From contig PUNN01000040.1 in NCBI GenBank assembly GCA_003552605.1, positions 1-7,866 on the forward strand: a DNA stretch of 7,866 bases. Reading direction: 5' to 3'. Below are positions 1 through 6,392 of this stretch, piece after piece; the stretch's first letter is position 1; every line of letters begins with the position of its first letter. Below the pieces are notes generated by a model. The model saw nothing but the letters and a program-made list of their open reading frames with translations, made no database searches and was not told where the DNA came from. Both the position numbers and the translations under genes were made by a program. This DNA comes from Phycisphaeraceae bacterium (lineage in GTDB: Bacteria > Planctomycetota > Phycisphaerae > Phycisphaerales > Phycisphaeraceae).

Positions 1-76
1 CATGGCCATCGGGCTGAAGACAGCCCGCTGACCATGCCACCCGGCGTCAACTTTCCGCGGCGCGTGTGATGCACCC
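1..76 (-). repeat. Dispersed hairpin repeat, copy A
   Basis: Read on the minus strand, this begins with GGGTGCATCACACGCG, has a variable spacer, and ends in a hairpin: GGCATGGTCAGC, then GGGCTG-TCTT-CAGCCC, then GATGGCCATG. The outer arms also pair (8 of 10 positions Watson-Crick, plus one G-T wobble). Near-identical copies occur at 3097-3181 and 7036-7111 and hairpin-only copies at 3207-3254 and 6943-6982. It is intergenic, upstream of the clpP-type gene, and may continue to the left of the window. The repeat is directly visible; any role (REP-like element, transcript stability, protein binding) is inference. Confidence 0.85.
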
Positions 77-103
77 AGGCATGGAGAAGAAATGCAGCCG
101 ATC

Positions 104-132
104 TCGCCACGGGCGGGCGCGGCGGTTATGAT
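104..132 (+). promoter_or_regulatory. Candidate sigma70-like promoter for the clpP-type gene
   Basis: TCGCCA (104-109), a 17-base spacer and TATGAT (127-132) give 4/6 and 5/6 matches to the -35 and -10 consensus. Transcription would start near 139, leaving a leader of about 73 bases before the ATG at 212. The site lies just downstream of repeat copy A. The -35 is weak, so this is only a candidate. Confidence 0.35.
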
Positions 133-211
133 GGGGTCGAGCTCGAAGGGGCCGCCGTGTACCGCGTACCCATCGGGCGCCTGAAACCGAAACGAAGCGA
201 GACCGATCACC

Positions 212-955
212 ATGAGTTTCAACCCTTACGACCACATTCGCAACCTTGCCTCCGCCTCACCCGCCAGCCTCGCGGGCCTGCCGCCATCGGTCGTGGCCGG
301 CATGGCGGGCGAGGGCTCGATGGACCACTGGAAGCCGGGCGGCGCAACGGCCGCTGGTGGCATGCAGCCGATCAATACGCCGTCGATGCCACCTTCCTAC
401 CAGCGTTACCGCGAGATGACGCTCGATGAACTGCTGCTGGAGAATCGCGTCATCTTCCTCGTCGGCGAGATCAACTACGCCTCGGCGTCCACCTGCGTGA
501 TGAAGATGCTCTACCTGATCAATCAGAAGAAGGACGTCGACATCAACCTGTACATCAACTCGCCCGGCGGCGGTGTCGATGACACGCTGATGATCTACGA
601 CACCATGCAGTACATCGAGTGCGATGTGGCCACCTACTGCATGGGCCGCGCGATGAGCGGGGCGGCGATCATCCTTGCCTCCGGCACCAAGGGCAAGCGG
701 CACATCCTGCCCAACGCCAAGGTCATGATCCACCAGCCCTATGGGGGCGTGTACGGCCAGACCTCGGACGTGCAGATCCAGGCCGAGCAGATCCTCAAGG
801 CCAAGGATCAGATCAACCGCCTGATCGCCGAGAAGACAGGCAAGAGCACTGAAGAGGTCAGCGAGGCCGCCGAACGCGACCGCTACTTCAGCGCTGAAGA
901 GGCCAAGGAATGGGGCCTTGTCGATGAGGTGATCCGCTCGAGCCGTGAGGACTGA
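212..955 (+). CDS. clpP: ATP-dependent Clp protease proteolytic subunit (ClpP family), N-terminally extended
   Basis: A 247-residue ClpP-family serine peptidase, the cytoplasmic chamber subunit that degrades unfolded or tagged proteins fed to it by a Clp ATPase. The catalytic triad is present as Ser149, His174 (in MIHQP) and Asp223, with spacings of 25 and 49 residues, the same as Ser97/His122/Asp171 of the E. coli enzyme. INSPGG (116-121) and SAEEAKEWGLVDEV near the C-terminus are typical. The family core begins around YQRYREMTLDELLLENR (63-79). The first 60 residues are an Ala/Gly/Pro/Ser/Met-rich extension with no usual propeptide features. The residue after the catalytic serine is Gly instead of Met (AMSGA rather than ASMGA). 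The ATG at 212 has only a weak purine stretch upstream, so internal ATGs at 302, 320, 362 or 386 are possible starts. Planctomycetes often carry more than one clpP; only one is seen here and no clpX is adjacent. Family call certain, exact start less so. Confidence 0.93.
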   Translation: MSFNPYDHIRNLASASPASLAGLPPSVVAGMAGEGSMDHWKPGGATAAGGMQPINTPSMPPSYQRYREMTLDELLLENRVIFLVGEINYASASTCVMKMLYLINQKKDVDINLYINSPGGGVDDTLMIYDTMQYIECDVATYCMGRAMSGAAIILASGTKGKRHILPNAKVMIHQPYGGVYGQTSDVQIQAEQILKAKDQINRLIAEKTGKSTEEVSEAAERDRYFSAEEAKEWGLVDEVIRSSRED

Positions 956-1249
956 TCCACCCCAGGGGCGAGTGGACATCATTTACAGGGACGGTTGGCC
1001 ATGACCTGCCGTGTGGCTGGCTGTGGAAACTGCGAAAATCGCCAAATGCACGATGGTCAATCTCTCCGCCTGTGGCAAGACGTGCCATCGGGTGGGGTGC
1101 AGACATCGCAGGCAGATGCGCGTGGGAGGCACTGCGGATAACGCGGCAATCGCAGAAAGCAGATGGGGGGATCGAGGTGCGCTCTTGGCGGGGGTATGCA
1201 GGGAGCATTGTGGGAGTGAGTGGATTCGGCCGGCGCGCCGGGATGCGTG
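956..1249. other. Convergent intergenic region without recognisable genes
   Basis: This 294-base gap separates the 3' ends of the clpP-type gene (+) and the membrane-protein gene (-). Short open frames cross it, but they have no family resemblance and are rich in Arg, Cys and Trp, as expected of noncoding GC-rich DNA. A perfect 12-base palindrome CCGGCGCGCCGG sits at 1230-1241. It is followed by a 7-bp inverted repeat (1241-1247 with 1263-1269) around the stop codon of the minus-strand gene. There is no T-run, so I do not call a terminator. Confidence 0.5.
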
Positions 1250-2119
1250 TCAGGCGCGCTTGCGCATCCGGTCGGTCAGGAAGGCGATCCATGCCGGCCA
1301 GATGCATGCGGTGACAATGATCACGTAAACCGCACGCCACCACCAGGCCGATTCGCCTGTGACGGCGATGATGGGCAGGGCGAGCATGAGCAGAAACACT
1401 GCACCGAAGGTGGTGCTGATGTGCCAGAAGGTGCTCTTGCCCCATTGATGCAGCAGCAGGGCGAGGCCGGCGCAGGCGACCCAGCCGGCGAAGGCGTATT
1501 CCATGAAATGCACCACCGGAGCGATTGCCTCGCCTTCCTCGCCGACCTGCGCCCGCTCGCCAAGCAGGGCCTGGACCAGTGGCTTGAGGATCAGCCAGCC
1601 GAAGATGATGACCACGAACACACCGGTGCCAAAGGCAAATGCCAGGCCGCGCCAGCGGGGATTCTCTTCATCGAGCACCACACCGGCCCTGCCCTCGCCC
1701 GGCGGCACCTGATCCTGTTGTCCGGTGGCGGGCTGCTCACTCGGCGTGTCCCGGCTCGCGGATGGGGCGGTGGATGCGGCTGCCGCCGCGGCCGGCTGAC
1801 TTGCCGAGGTGGAAGCGGGCTTTTCCTCTGCGCGTTGCTGCGATTCGGGTGATTCCGGCTCGTTCATTGAAAACTCCGCCCATGTCCCCTCTCGCCGCGA
1901 TGAATCACCTTCGGGTTCACTCAGTCGCCGACTGCTGCTTTCATCGGCCGAAGGCGCTGAGGCCGCACCTTGTGGACCTGCCGGGGATTGCGGGGCGTCC
2001 GGGGCATCCGGGGCATTCGGGGGTTCTTCGAGTTCATAGCCTTCGCCCGCGTCAGGCGCTTCGTCATCGCGGCGCTCATCCGGGGGCGGGTCCGGCCGGG
2101 TTGAATCCTGATCTGCCAT
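1250..2119 (-). CDS. Four-helix membrane protein with long disordered acidic N-terminus, function unknown
   Basis: A 289-residue protein I do not recognise. Residues 1 to about 150 are low-complexity and rich in Asp, Glu, Pro, Ser and Ala, including a short NAPDAPDAPQ stretch and an alanine run, so probably a disordered cytoplasmic tail. Four hydrophobic segments follow, at roughly 158-181, 202-224, 234-255 and 261-282, and the protein ends in a basic tail (DRMRKRA). No catalytic motif is visible. It lies 93 bases downstream of the YggS-family gene on the same strand and may be cotranscribed. The start is uncertain. The ATG at 2119 has a weak GGAAAG upstream. An in-frame ATG at 1867 has a much better GGCGGAG six bases upstream and would give 205 residues without the first acidic half. 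A TTG further out (2176) is less likely. Third-position GC is lower upstream of 1867 than downstream, which also favours caution. Confidence 0.7.
   Translation of the reverse strand: MADQDSTRPDPPPDERRDDEAPDAGEGYELEEPPNAPDAPDAPQSPAGPQGAASAPSADESSSRRLSEPEGDSSRREGTWAEFSMNEPESPESQQRAEEKPASTSASQPAAAAAASTAPSASRDTPSEQPATGQQDQVPPGEGRAGVVLDEENPRWRGLAFAFGTGVFVVIIFGWLILKPLVQALLGERAQVGEEGEAIAPVVHFMEYAFAGWVACAGLALLLHQWGKSTFWHISTTFGAVFLLMLALPIIAVTGESAWWWRAVYVIIVTACIWPAWIAFLTDRMRKRA
1874..1880 (-). promoter_or_regulatory. Internal Shine-Dalgarno supporting an alternative start at 1867
   Basis: On the minus strand GGCGGAG lies six bases before an in-frame ATG (1865-1867) inside the membrane-protein frame. 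It is a better ribosome-binding site than the one at the upstream ATG (2119). Either the gene really starts here or it has two starts. Confidence 0.5.
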
Positions 2120-2212
2120 GGTGCTGCTTTCCAGATGGGGTGTGCAGTGCAATGGTTCCTTGCGGGGCCTGCTCAAACCGATTCATGCCGCGGTTCGACC
2201 CATCGGCCCGGC

Positions 2213-3031
2213 TCAGCGTGGCGCGGCGTCGGTGGCCGTAGCGGCCCCGAACAGTGCGCGGCCGATCCGCACGATGTTGGCCCCTTCCTCGATGGCGGTC
2301 TCGAAGTCATCGCTGCTGCCCATCGACAGCAGGTTGAGGTCGCCGCCGCCCCGCCGCGTGGCCCGCAGTTCTTCGAGCAGTTCCGCCGCGCGGGCGTACA
2401 TCCGCCGCGCCTCCTGTGGATCGGTGCCGGCCGGCGTGACCACACTCAAGCCGCGGAGTCGAAGATGCACCATCGTGTCGAGCTGCTCGGCGAGTGGCCC
2501 GATCGCCGGCGCCGTGACACCCCGCTGGCCCGCCTTGCCCGTCGCGTTGACCTGGAGCATCACCTCCAGCGGCCGCGGTTGCTCGCCCTGATCGATCTTT
2601 GCCCCGACGGTGTGAAGCTCCTCGGCCATCCGCAGGTTGTCGACCTGGTGGAACAGGCGAACCCACTTGGCGATCGCTTTGGCCTTGTTGCGGCCGAGCG
2701 ATCCGAGCATGTGCCACCGCACGGCGTCCTTATCTGGCACGGCATTGTTGCCATCCCGCCGCGTGGGCCGGGCGAGGAACCGGCGGCGGCCGAGAAACTC
2801 CTCGAGCATCACCACGCGCTGGGCGAGCTGTTGCGGCTCGGTCTCGCCAAGGTCCAGATGCCCCATCTCGACCAGCGTGCGGATGGCATCCGGCGGCGCC
2901 TTGCTGGTGACGGCCACCAGCAGGCAATCATCGGCCTTGCGACCGCATCGCTCGAGTGTCTCGGCGATGCGCTCACGTACCCGCTGGTACGACTCGCGAA
3001 TGGACTGGGGGCCGGTTACTTGTGGCGCCAT
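2213..3031 (-). CDS. YggS/PROSC-family pyridoxal phosphate-binding protein (PLP homeostasis)
   Basis: A 272-residue member of the YggS/PROSC/YBL036C family: single-domain, alanine-racemase-like TIM barrels without known racemase activity that bind PLP and keep vitamin B6 and amino-acid pools balanced in the cytoplasm. Family motifs appear in order: LLVAVTSKAPP (37-47), DLGETEPQQL (60-69), WHMLGSLGRNK (106-116), LRLRGLSVVTP (190-200), LSMGSSDDFETAI (235-247, phosphate-binding loop) and VRIGRALFG (254-262). Relative to the family's AVSKxKP signature, the lysine is one position late (Ser43-Lys44), so the PLP-Schiff-base lysine is displaced or the alignment needs a small gap. A somewhat long Arg-rich loop (about 80-103) precedes the WHMLG motif. 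The ATG at 3031 was chosen because the family core starts about 10 residues later; the in-frame ATG at 3109 lies inside repeat copy B. No Shine-Dalgarno is present, and a promoter ends almost at the start codon. Confidence 0.9.
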   Translation of the reverse strand: MAPQVTGPQSIRESYQRVRERIAETLERCGRKADDCLLVAVTSKAPPDAIRTLVEMGHLDLGETEPQQLAQRVVMLEEFLGRRRFLARPTRRDGNNAVPDKDAVRWHMLGSLGRNKAKAIAKWVRLFHQVDNLRMAEELHTVGAKIDQGEQPRPLEVMLQVNATGKAGQRGVTAPAIGPLAEQLDTMVHLRLRGLSVVTPAGTDPQEARRMYARAAELLEELRATRRGGGDLNLLSMGSSDDFETAIEEGANIVRIGRALFGAATATDAAPR

Positions 3032-3040
3032 GGCATCATG

Positions 3041-3069
3041 AGGATAAGCCGCGCGGCGGCCCCTGTCGA
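3041..3069 (-). promoter_or_regulatory. Candidate promoter of the YggS-family gene
   Basis: Read on the minus strand: TCGACA (3064-3069, 5/6 to TTGACA), exactly 17 bases, then TATCCT (3041-3046, 4/6 to TATAAT). A start of transcription six or seven bases downstream would fall at about 3034-3035, only three or four bases before the ATG at 3031. That would make the mRNA essentially leaderless and would fit the lack of a Shine-Dalgarno sequence. Confidence 0.45.
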
Positions 3070-3096
3070 CTGCGCCGCTCCGGCCCGCAAGGCCAA

Positions 3097-3181
3097 GGGT
3101 GCATGACACGCGCTGCGGCGGGCAACCCTGGGGCTGGCTGTGTCAGCGGGCTTTCCGGGGGTCTTCAGCCCGATGGCCATG
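3097..3181 (+). repeat. Dispersed hairpin repeat, copy B
   Basis: Begins GGGTGCATGACACGCG and ends GATGGCCATG, matching both ends of copies A and E. The inner stem is GGGCT...AGCCC, but the loop is longer, with TTTCCGGGGG inserted. The left outer arm is altered (GGCTGTGTCAGC instead of GGCATGGTCAGC). It faces copy C across 25 bases, making an inverted pair. Confidence 0.8.
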
Positions 3182-3206
3182 ACGGCCTGTGATTGGGGGT
3201 TCGCCG

Positions 3207-3254
3207 CATGGCCATCAGCCGCCCCCGGAAAGACGGCTGCTGACCATGCCACCC
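3207..3254 (-). repeat. Dispersed hairpin repeat, copy C (hairpin part only)
   Basis: Read on the minus strand: GGGTGGCATGGTCAGC, then AGCCG...CGGCT as inner stem with TTTCCGGGGG inside the loop, then GATGGCCATG. The stem sequence differs from copies A, B and D yet is fully paired. The GGGTGCATGACACG arm is not recognisable beyond 3254. Inverted relative to copy B. Confidence 0.8.
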
Positions 3255-3472
3255 AAGCTACATGCGTTCGCCCTGGCCCCCCGCCTTGTGGCCTTGACCG
3301 GACCGGCGCCGGGTGTTTCCAGAGCCCGGCCGTCTGCCCCATCCTCACGTGAATTGCAGTTGCGGGCCACAGAGGCGCAGATGCGGGCTTGTAACTTTAT
3401 GCCGGCGCGGAAGAAGACGGTGAAGCGGTCGCGTGCGGTGTAGACATCGCCCATCTCGCGTGTTCGCGGCCA
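3255..3472. other. Unassigned intergenic sequence
   Basis: With the two repeat copies this completes a 441-base gap (3032-3472) between the YggS-family gene and the next minus-strand gene. A minus-strand open frame (3215-3454) starts MGDVYTARDRF but resembles nothing I know and runs into repeat copy C, so I do not call it a gene. It could be a decayed remnant. No terminator is clear. Confidence 0.4.
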
Positions 3473-4948
3473 CTATTCGCCGATGGCGGGCAGGATGATG
3501 CTGGCTTGACTGGTATCGAGATACCTGTCGAGGTCTTCCTGTTCGATACCGTCCCTGATGTGGTCCGGCCCCATCTGACCGACCGACCACACCACCCGAT
3601 GGCGCGGCGAGTAGCGCAGGGCTTCACCGTCAAACGGATCACGGGGGACCGCCTCGATCAGCCCGGCCGCGACAAGGTCATCAAGCGCCCCGGGGAGGCT
3701 TGCGTGTTCTTTTTCATAGATGCACAGCGCCACGCCGAGGTGTGCCACGCGCATCCGGGCATCGTGTCGCAGCACAGTGGTTGCGGTGCTTGACCCGACA
3801 AGTATTGTATCGAGGAGGATCTGACGGCCGTAGAGATTGTGTCGCTCGTGCCGGGGCCGGGGCAACCGTCCACGCTCCATCGCCCGGTCAGCGATTTCGT
3901 TGAGCCGGTCCCTTGTCTCGACGAGTTCATCCCGCCACTGGCCAACTTCAGTGCGCGCACCATGGCGTTGAAGCATCTGCATCAGTTCCTGCAATCGCCT
4001 TGAGGCTTCGAGCACGGTCTGCTGTGTGTCCAAGGGGGCATAGCCATACCGCCACATCCTTTCGAGCAGTGCCGCTTCATCCGGAAACATCTCAATGTCA
4101 TCATCATGCATCGAGCGACCGCGCCTGATATCCTCGGCTATCTCAACAAGCATAGGGACCAACTGGTTGAACTCCCGGTTGGCGGCCTGCGTGATGGCCG
4201 GAAGGGATGAGGTGGATGGATCAAACAGCTTCAAAAGGTCGCGGCGCTGCGCTTCGGTGGTGTCGGGATGCGCTGCAAGATGCACCAGGTGGGGCGTGAC
4301 CGCTGCACTCACCGATCCGGCCAGCAGTTGGTGGATCATGAAAGCATCCGCTTCCAACACCCTGTTGGCCGTGCGCAGAAGCAATTCGCCTTTCTCCATT
4401 GCCGTTGCCACGTCACCTTCCATGACGGCAAGTCGCATGTGCAGATTCGTGATGCTCGCCATCGCGCGAAAGCCCCGGGCCCAGGACCATTCCCATGGGA
4501 ATTCCTCGGGTGGGAGGGCATCATCAGGGATATACGCCTCCGGGCGTTTCAAGGCCTCGGCGAGCATCTCGAACACCACCTCATATTCGGCCAGCCACTG
4601 CAACATGGCCTCGCGCGACTCGCCCTCGGGCAGACGGTCCTTCTCCCGTTCAGTGGCAAGCAGGTCGGTTTCCCAGTCATGGAGAAGGTCCTGCCACGGC
4701 TCATCATCGATGCCGGCGGCGATGCTGAACGCTTCGGCCCAAAGCGGGTGCGCGTTGTCGCTTTCCGGTGGCGGGTCGGCTTCATAGCGCAGTTCGGGCG
4801 GGATGAGGTCGTAGAGTTCATCCTCGGTCGCCGCGACCGCGGCATCACGCACGTCAAAGTCACCGCGGGGCGACAGCAGATAGGCCCCGCCGGCAACCAC
4901 GGCCAGCAGGATCACGGCGGCAAGGATAGACCATTTGAAAGGGCTCAT
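3473..4948 (-). CDS. Membrane-anchored hypothetical protein with pseudopilin-like C-terminal module
   Basis: A 491-residue protein of unknown function. Residues about 7-25 form one hydrophobic segment after MSPFKW, followed by SPRGDFD, so it is probably an N-terminally anchored protein with its body outside the cytoplasm. The middle (about 40-390) is acidic, largely helical-looking and rich in Glu, Leu and Arg, without a recognised motif. The C-terminus (about 395-460) has a YEKEHASLPGALDDLV stretch followed by DPFDGEALRYSP (437-448) and VVWSVGQMGPD. This order resembles the C-terminal part of type II secretion pseudopilin-like proteins and many planctomycete hypothetical proteins. There is no prepilin cleavage motif at the N-terminus, so it is not itself a pseudopilin. 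The ATG at 4948 is chosen for its AGGGAG six bases upstream and the signal-anchor that follows; longer frames run through the promoter. It has its own TATAAT, 127 bases after obgE. Confidence 0.85.
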   Translation of the reverse strand: MSPFKWSILAAVILLAVVAGGAYLLSPRGDFDVRDAAVAATEDELYDLIPPELRYEADPPPESDNAHPLWAEAFSIAAGIDDEPWQDLLHDWETDLLATEREKDRLPEGESREAMLQWLAEYEVVFEMLAEALKRPEAYIPDDALPPEEFPWEWSWARGFRAMASITNLHMRLAVMEGDVATAMEKGELLLRTANRVLEADAFMIHQLLAGSVSAAVTPHLVHLAAHPDTTEAQRRDLLKLFDPSTSSLPAITQAANREFNQLVPMLVEIAEDIRRGRSMHDDDIEMFPDEAALLERMWRYGYAPLDTQQTVLEASRRLQELMQMLQRHGARTEVGQWRDELVETRDRLNEIADRAMERGRLPRPRHERHNLYGRQILLDTILVGSSTATTVLRHDARMRVAHLGVALCIYEKEHASLPGALDDLVAAGLIEAVPRDPFDGEALRYSPRHRVVWSVGQMGPDHIRDGIEQEDLDRYLDTSQASIILPAIGE

Positions 4949-4954
4949 GGCGGA

Positions 4955-4960
4955 CTCCCT
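4955..4960 (-). promoter_or_regulatory. Shine-Dalgarno fixing the start at 4948
   Basis: AGGGAG on the minus strand, six bases before the ATG at 4946-4948. It selects this ATG over the in-frame upstream starts. Confidence 0.7.
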
Positions 4961-4978
4961 GCATCGGCGGATCAGCGG

Positions 4979-4984
4979 ATTATA
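4979..4984 (-). promoter_or_regulatory. Perfect -10 box (TATAAT) upstream of the membrane-anchored protein gene
   Basis: TATAAT on the minus strand stands out in very GC-rich surroundings. Transcription would start near 4972, giving a leader of about 24 bases that includes the AGGGAG. I see no convincing -35 at the usual distance. It suggests that this gene is not solely dependent on read-through from obgE. Confidence 0.45.
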
Positions 4985-5075
4985 CCTGCGACCGCGACGC
5001 CGCCCGCCGCCCGGGCCCGAAGCTGCACAGGGCTGCGTTGCAGGCGACATGGCGCCTATTGCTGCCATGTATCGG

Positions 5076-6107
5076 TCATGAGCTTTCCCATTTCACATCG
5101 CTGGTACGTTCAGAAGCGAGGTGTCGCCAGCAGGTTTCCAGCAGCGCATCGAGGCCGTGGCCGGAGACGGCGCTGAGGGTGAACGGGCGGCGGCCGATGG
5201 CCTGTTCGATCAGGTCCACCGCCGCTTCGGCATCCTGTTCAGCACCGAGCAGGTCGAGCTTGCTGACGACCAGGAGTTCCGGCTTGGCCGCCAGCGGCTC
5301 GGAGTAGCTCGCCAACTCGTTGCGGACGGTGCGGTAGTTGCTGACCGGATCGCTGCCATCGGCCGGTTCAAGCTCGAGCAGGTGCACAAGCAAGCTGGTG
5401 CGTTCGATATGTTTGAGAAACTTCGTGCCCAGGCCGTGGCCGGCATGGGCGCCTTCAATCAGGCCGGGGATGTCAGCGATGACCAGGCGGCGGTGGTCAC
5501 TGAGCTCGGCGATGCCGAGGTTCGGTTCGAGCGTGGTGAACGGGTAATCAGCGATGCGCGGCCGGGCGCGGGAGATGGCCGACAGCAGTGTCGACTTGCC
5601 TGCGTTGGGCTTGCCGATCAGCCCGATGTCGGCGATCAGCTTCAACTCCAGCCGCAGGTGACGCTCCTCGCCCGGCTCACCGGGGGTGGTCTTGCGGGGC
5701 GTCTGATTCGTCGGGCTCTTGAAGTGCTCGTTGCCCCAGCCGCCGCGGCCGCCACGGGCGACGGTGATGCGTGTTCCGGGCTGTTCCATGTCGGCAAGCA
5801 GGTCACCGGATTCATCGTCGTAGATGAGGGTGCCGGGTGGCACGGGCACGATGAGGTCGGCCCCGCTTCGGCCGTGGCGCTGACTGCCACCGCCGGGCTG
5901 GCCGGGATCGGCGTGCCAGTGATGACGGCCTGAGAAATCGAGCAGGGTGTCGAGCCCCGCAAGGGCTTCGAGGATGACGCTGCCGCCATCACCCCCATCG
6001 CCGCCATCGGGCCCGCCCTTGGGGATGTATTTCTCGCGTCGGAAGCTGAGCGCACCATCGCCGCCCCGACCACTGCGGACCACGATGCGGGCTTCATCAA
6101 CGAGCAT
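5076..6107 (-). CDS. obgE: Obg-family GTPase ObgE/CgtA
   Basis: A 343-residue Obg GTPase, a cytoplasmic protein that binds the large ribosomal subunit and acts in its assembly and in stress control. The Gly-rich Obg fold occupies about 1-157, with RSGRGGDG, FRREKYIPKGGPDGGDGG and ARGGRGGWGNEHF motifs. The G domain follows: G1 GKPNAGKS (165-172), the switch-I TT (191-192), G3 DIPGLIEGA (212-220), G4 as SKLD (282-285) instead of the usual NKxD, and G5 SAVSG (312-316). It ends soon after the G domain, so the third (OCT) domain is absent, as in many Obg proteins. The ATG at 6107 gives the standard MLVDEARI start; the upstream in-frame extension has no family similarity, and no Shine-Dalgarno is visible. 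It lies 285 bases downstream of rpmA, the common gene order. Confidence 0.96.
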   Translation of the reverse strand: MLVDEARIVVRSGRGGDGALSFRREKYIPKGGPDGGDGGDGGSVILEALAGLDTLLDFSGRHHWHADPGQPGGGSQRHGRSGADLIVPVPPGTLIYDDESGDLLADMEQPGTRITVARGGRGGWGNEHFKSPTNQTPRKTTPGEPGEERHLRLELKLIADIGLIGKPNAGKSTLLSAISRARPRIADYPFTTLEPNLGIAELSDHRRLVIADIPGLIEGAHAGHGLGTKFLKHIERTSLLVHLLELEPADGSDPVSNYRTVRNELASYSEPLAAKPELLVVSKLDLLGAEQDAEAAVDLIEQAIGRRPFTLSAVSGHGLDALLETCWRHLASERTSDVKWESS

Positions 6108-6248
6108 GGGCGAACTGCCGGTGGGGTGCCCCGACACGGGGCGGGTATCGGGCGGTGCGGGGCCCAAGGGGCCGGACCAACCGAGGCGCAGGGCCCTTGC
6201 CCCGCCGAGTCACGGGCCTGACGGCCGGGGCTTATGCACCGGGGCGTG

Positions 6249-6278
6249 TAACAACAGACCGACCCGCGGGGGTCGGTC
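6249..6278 (-). terminator. Rho-independent-terminator-like hairpin between rpmA and obgE
   Basis: On the minus strand GACCGACCC, loop CCGC, GGGTCGGTC: a perfect 9-bp stem, followed directly by TGTTGTTACA. It lies about 115 bases after the rpmA stop. The T-run is interrupted, so termination may be partial, which would let some transcripts continue into obgE. Confidence 0.55.
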
Positions 6279-6392
6279 GGTTCAGGTCCGCATCGGGGCG
6301 GGGGCGCTTGCGGCCGTTCGGCGATACGTGCTTGTAACACCTTATCTATGCAGCGTTTGCATCACCCGACGGCGCGTGGGGCACAGTAGCGC

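Noticed and set aside
257..982. Long open frame antisense to the clpP-type gene
   Set aside because: It mirrors the codon bias of a certain gene, has no family resemblance, and is rich in His, Arg and Val as expected of a GC-rich shadow frame.
1230..1269. Palindrome CCGGCGCGCCGG and adjoining 7-bp inverted repeat as a bidirectional terminator
   Set aside because: No T-run on either strand, and the second hairpin overlaps the stop codon; such G/C palindromes are frequent by chance at this GC content.
1011..1328. Short + strand open frames after the clpP-type gene
   Set aside because: No ribosome-binding site, Arg/Cys-rich composition, and overlap with the 3' end of the convergent gene.
2135..3106. 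Long + strand open frame over the YggS-family gene
   Set aside because: The minus strand carries clear family motifs through the same bases; the + frame is a shadow.
3215..3454. Minus-strand 79-codon frame beginning MGDVYTARDRF
   Set aside because: No recognised family, and its 3' part lies within repeat copy C; could be a remnant, but nothing supports calling it.
5121..5933. Long + strand open frame over obgE
   Set aside because: obgE motifs are unambiguous on the minus strand; the + translation has none.
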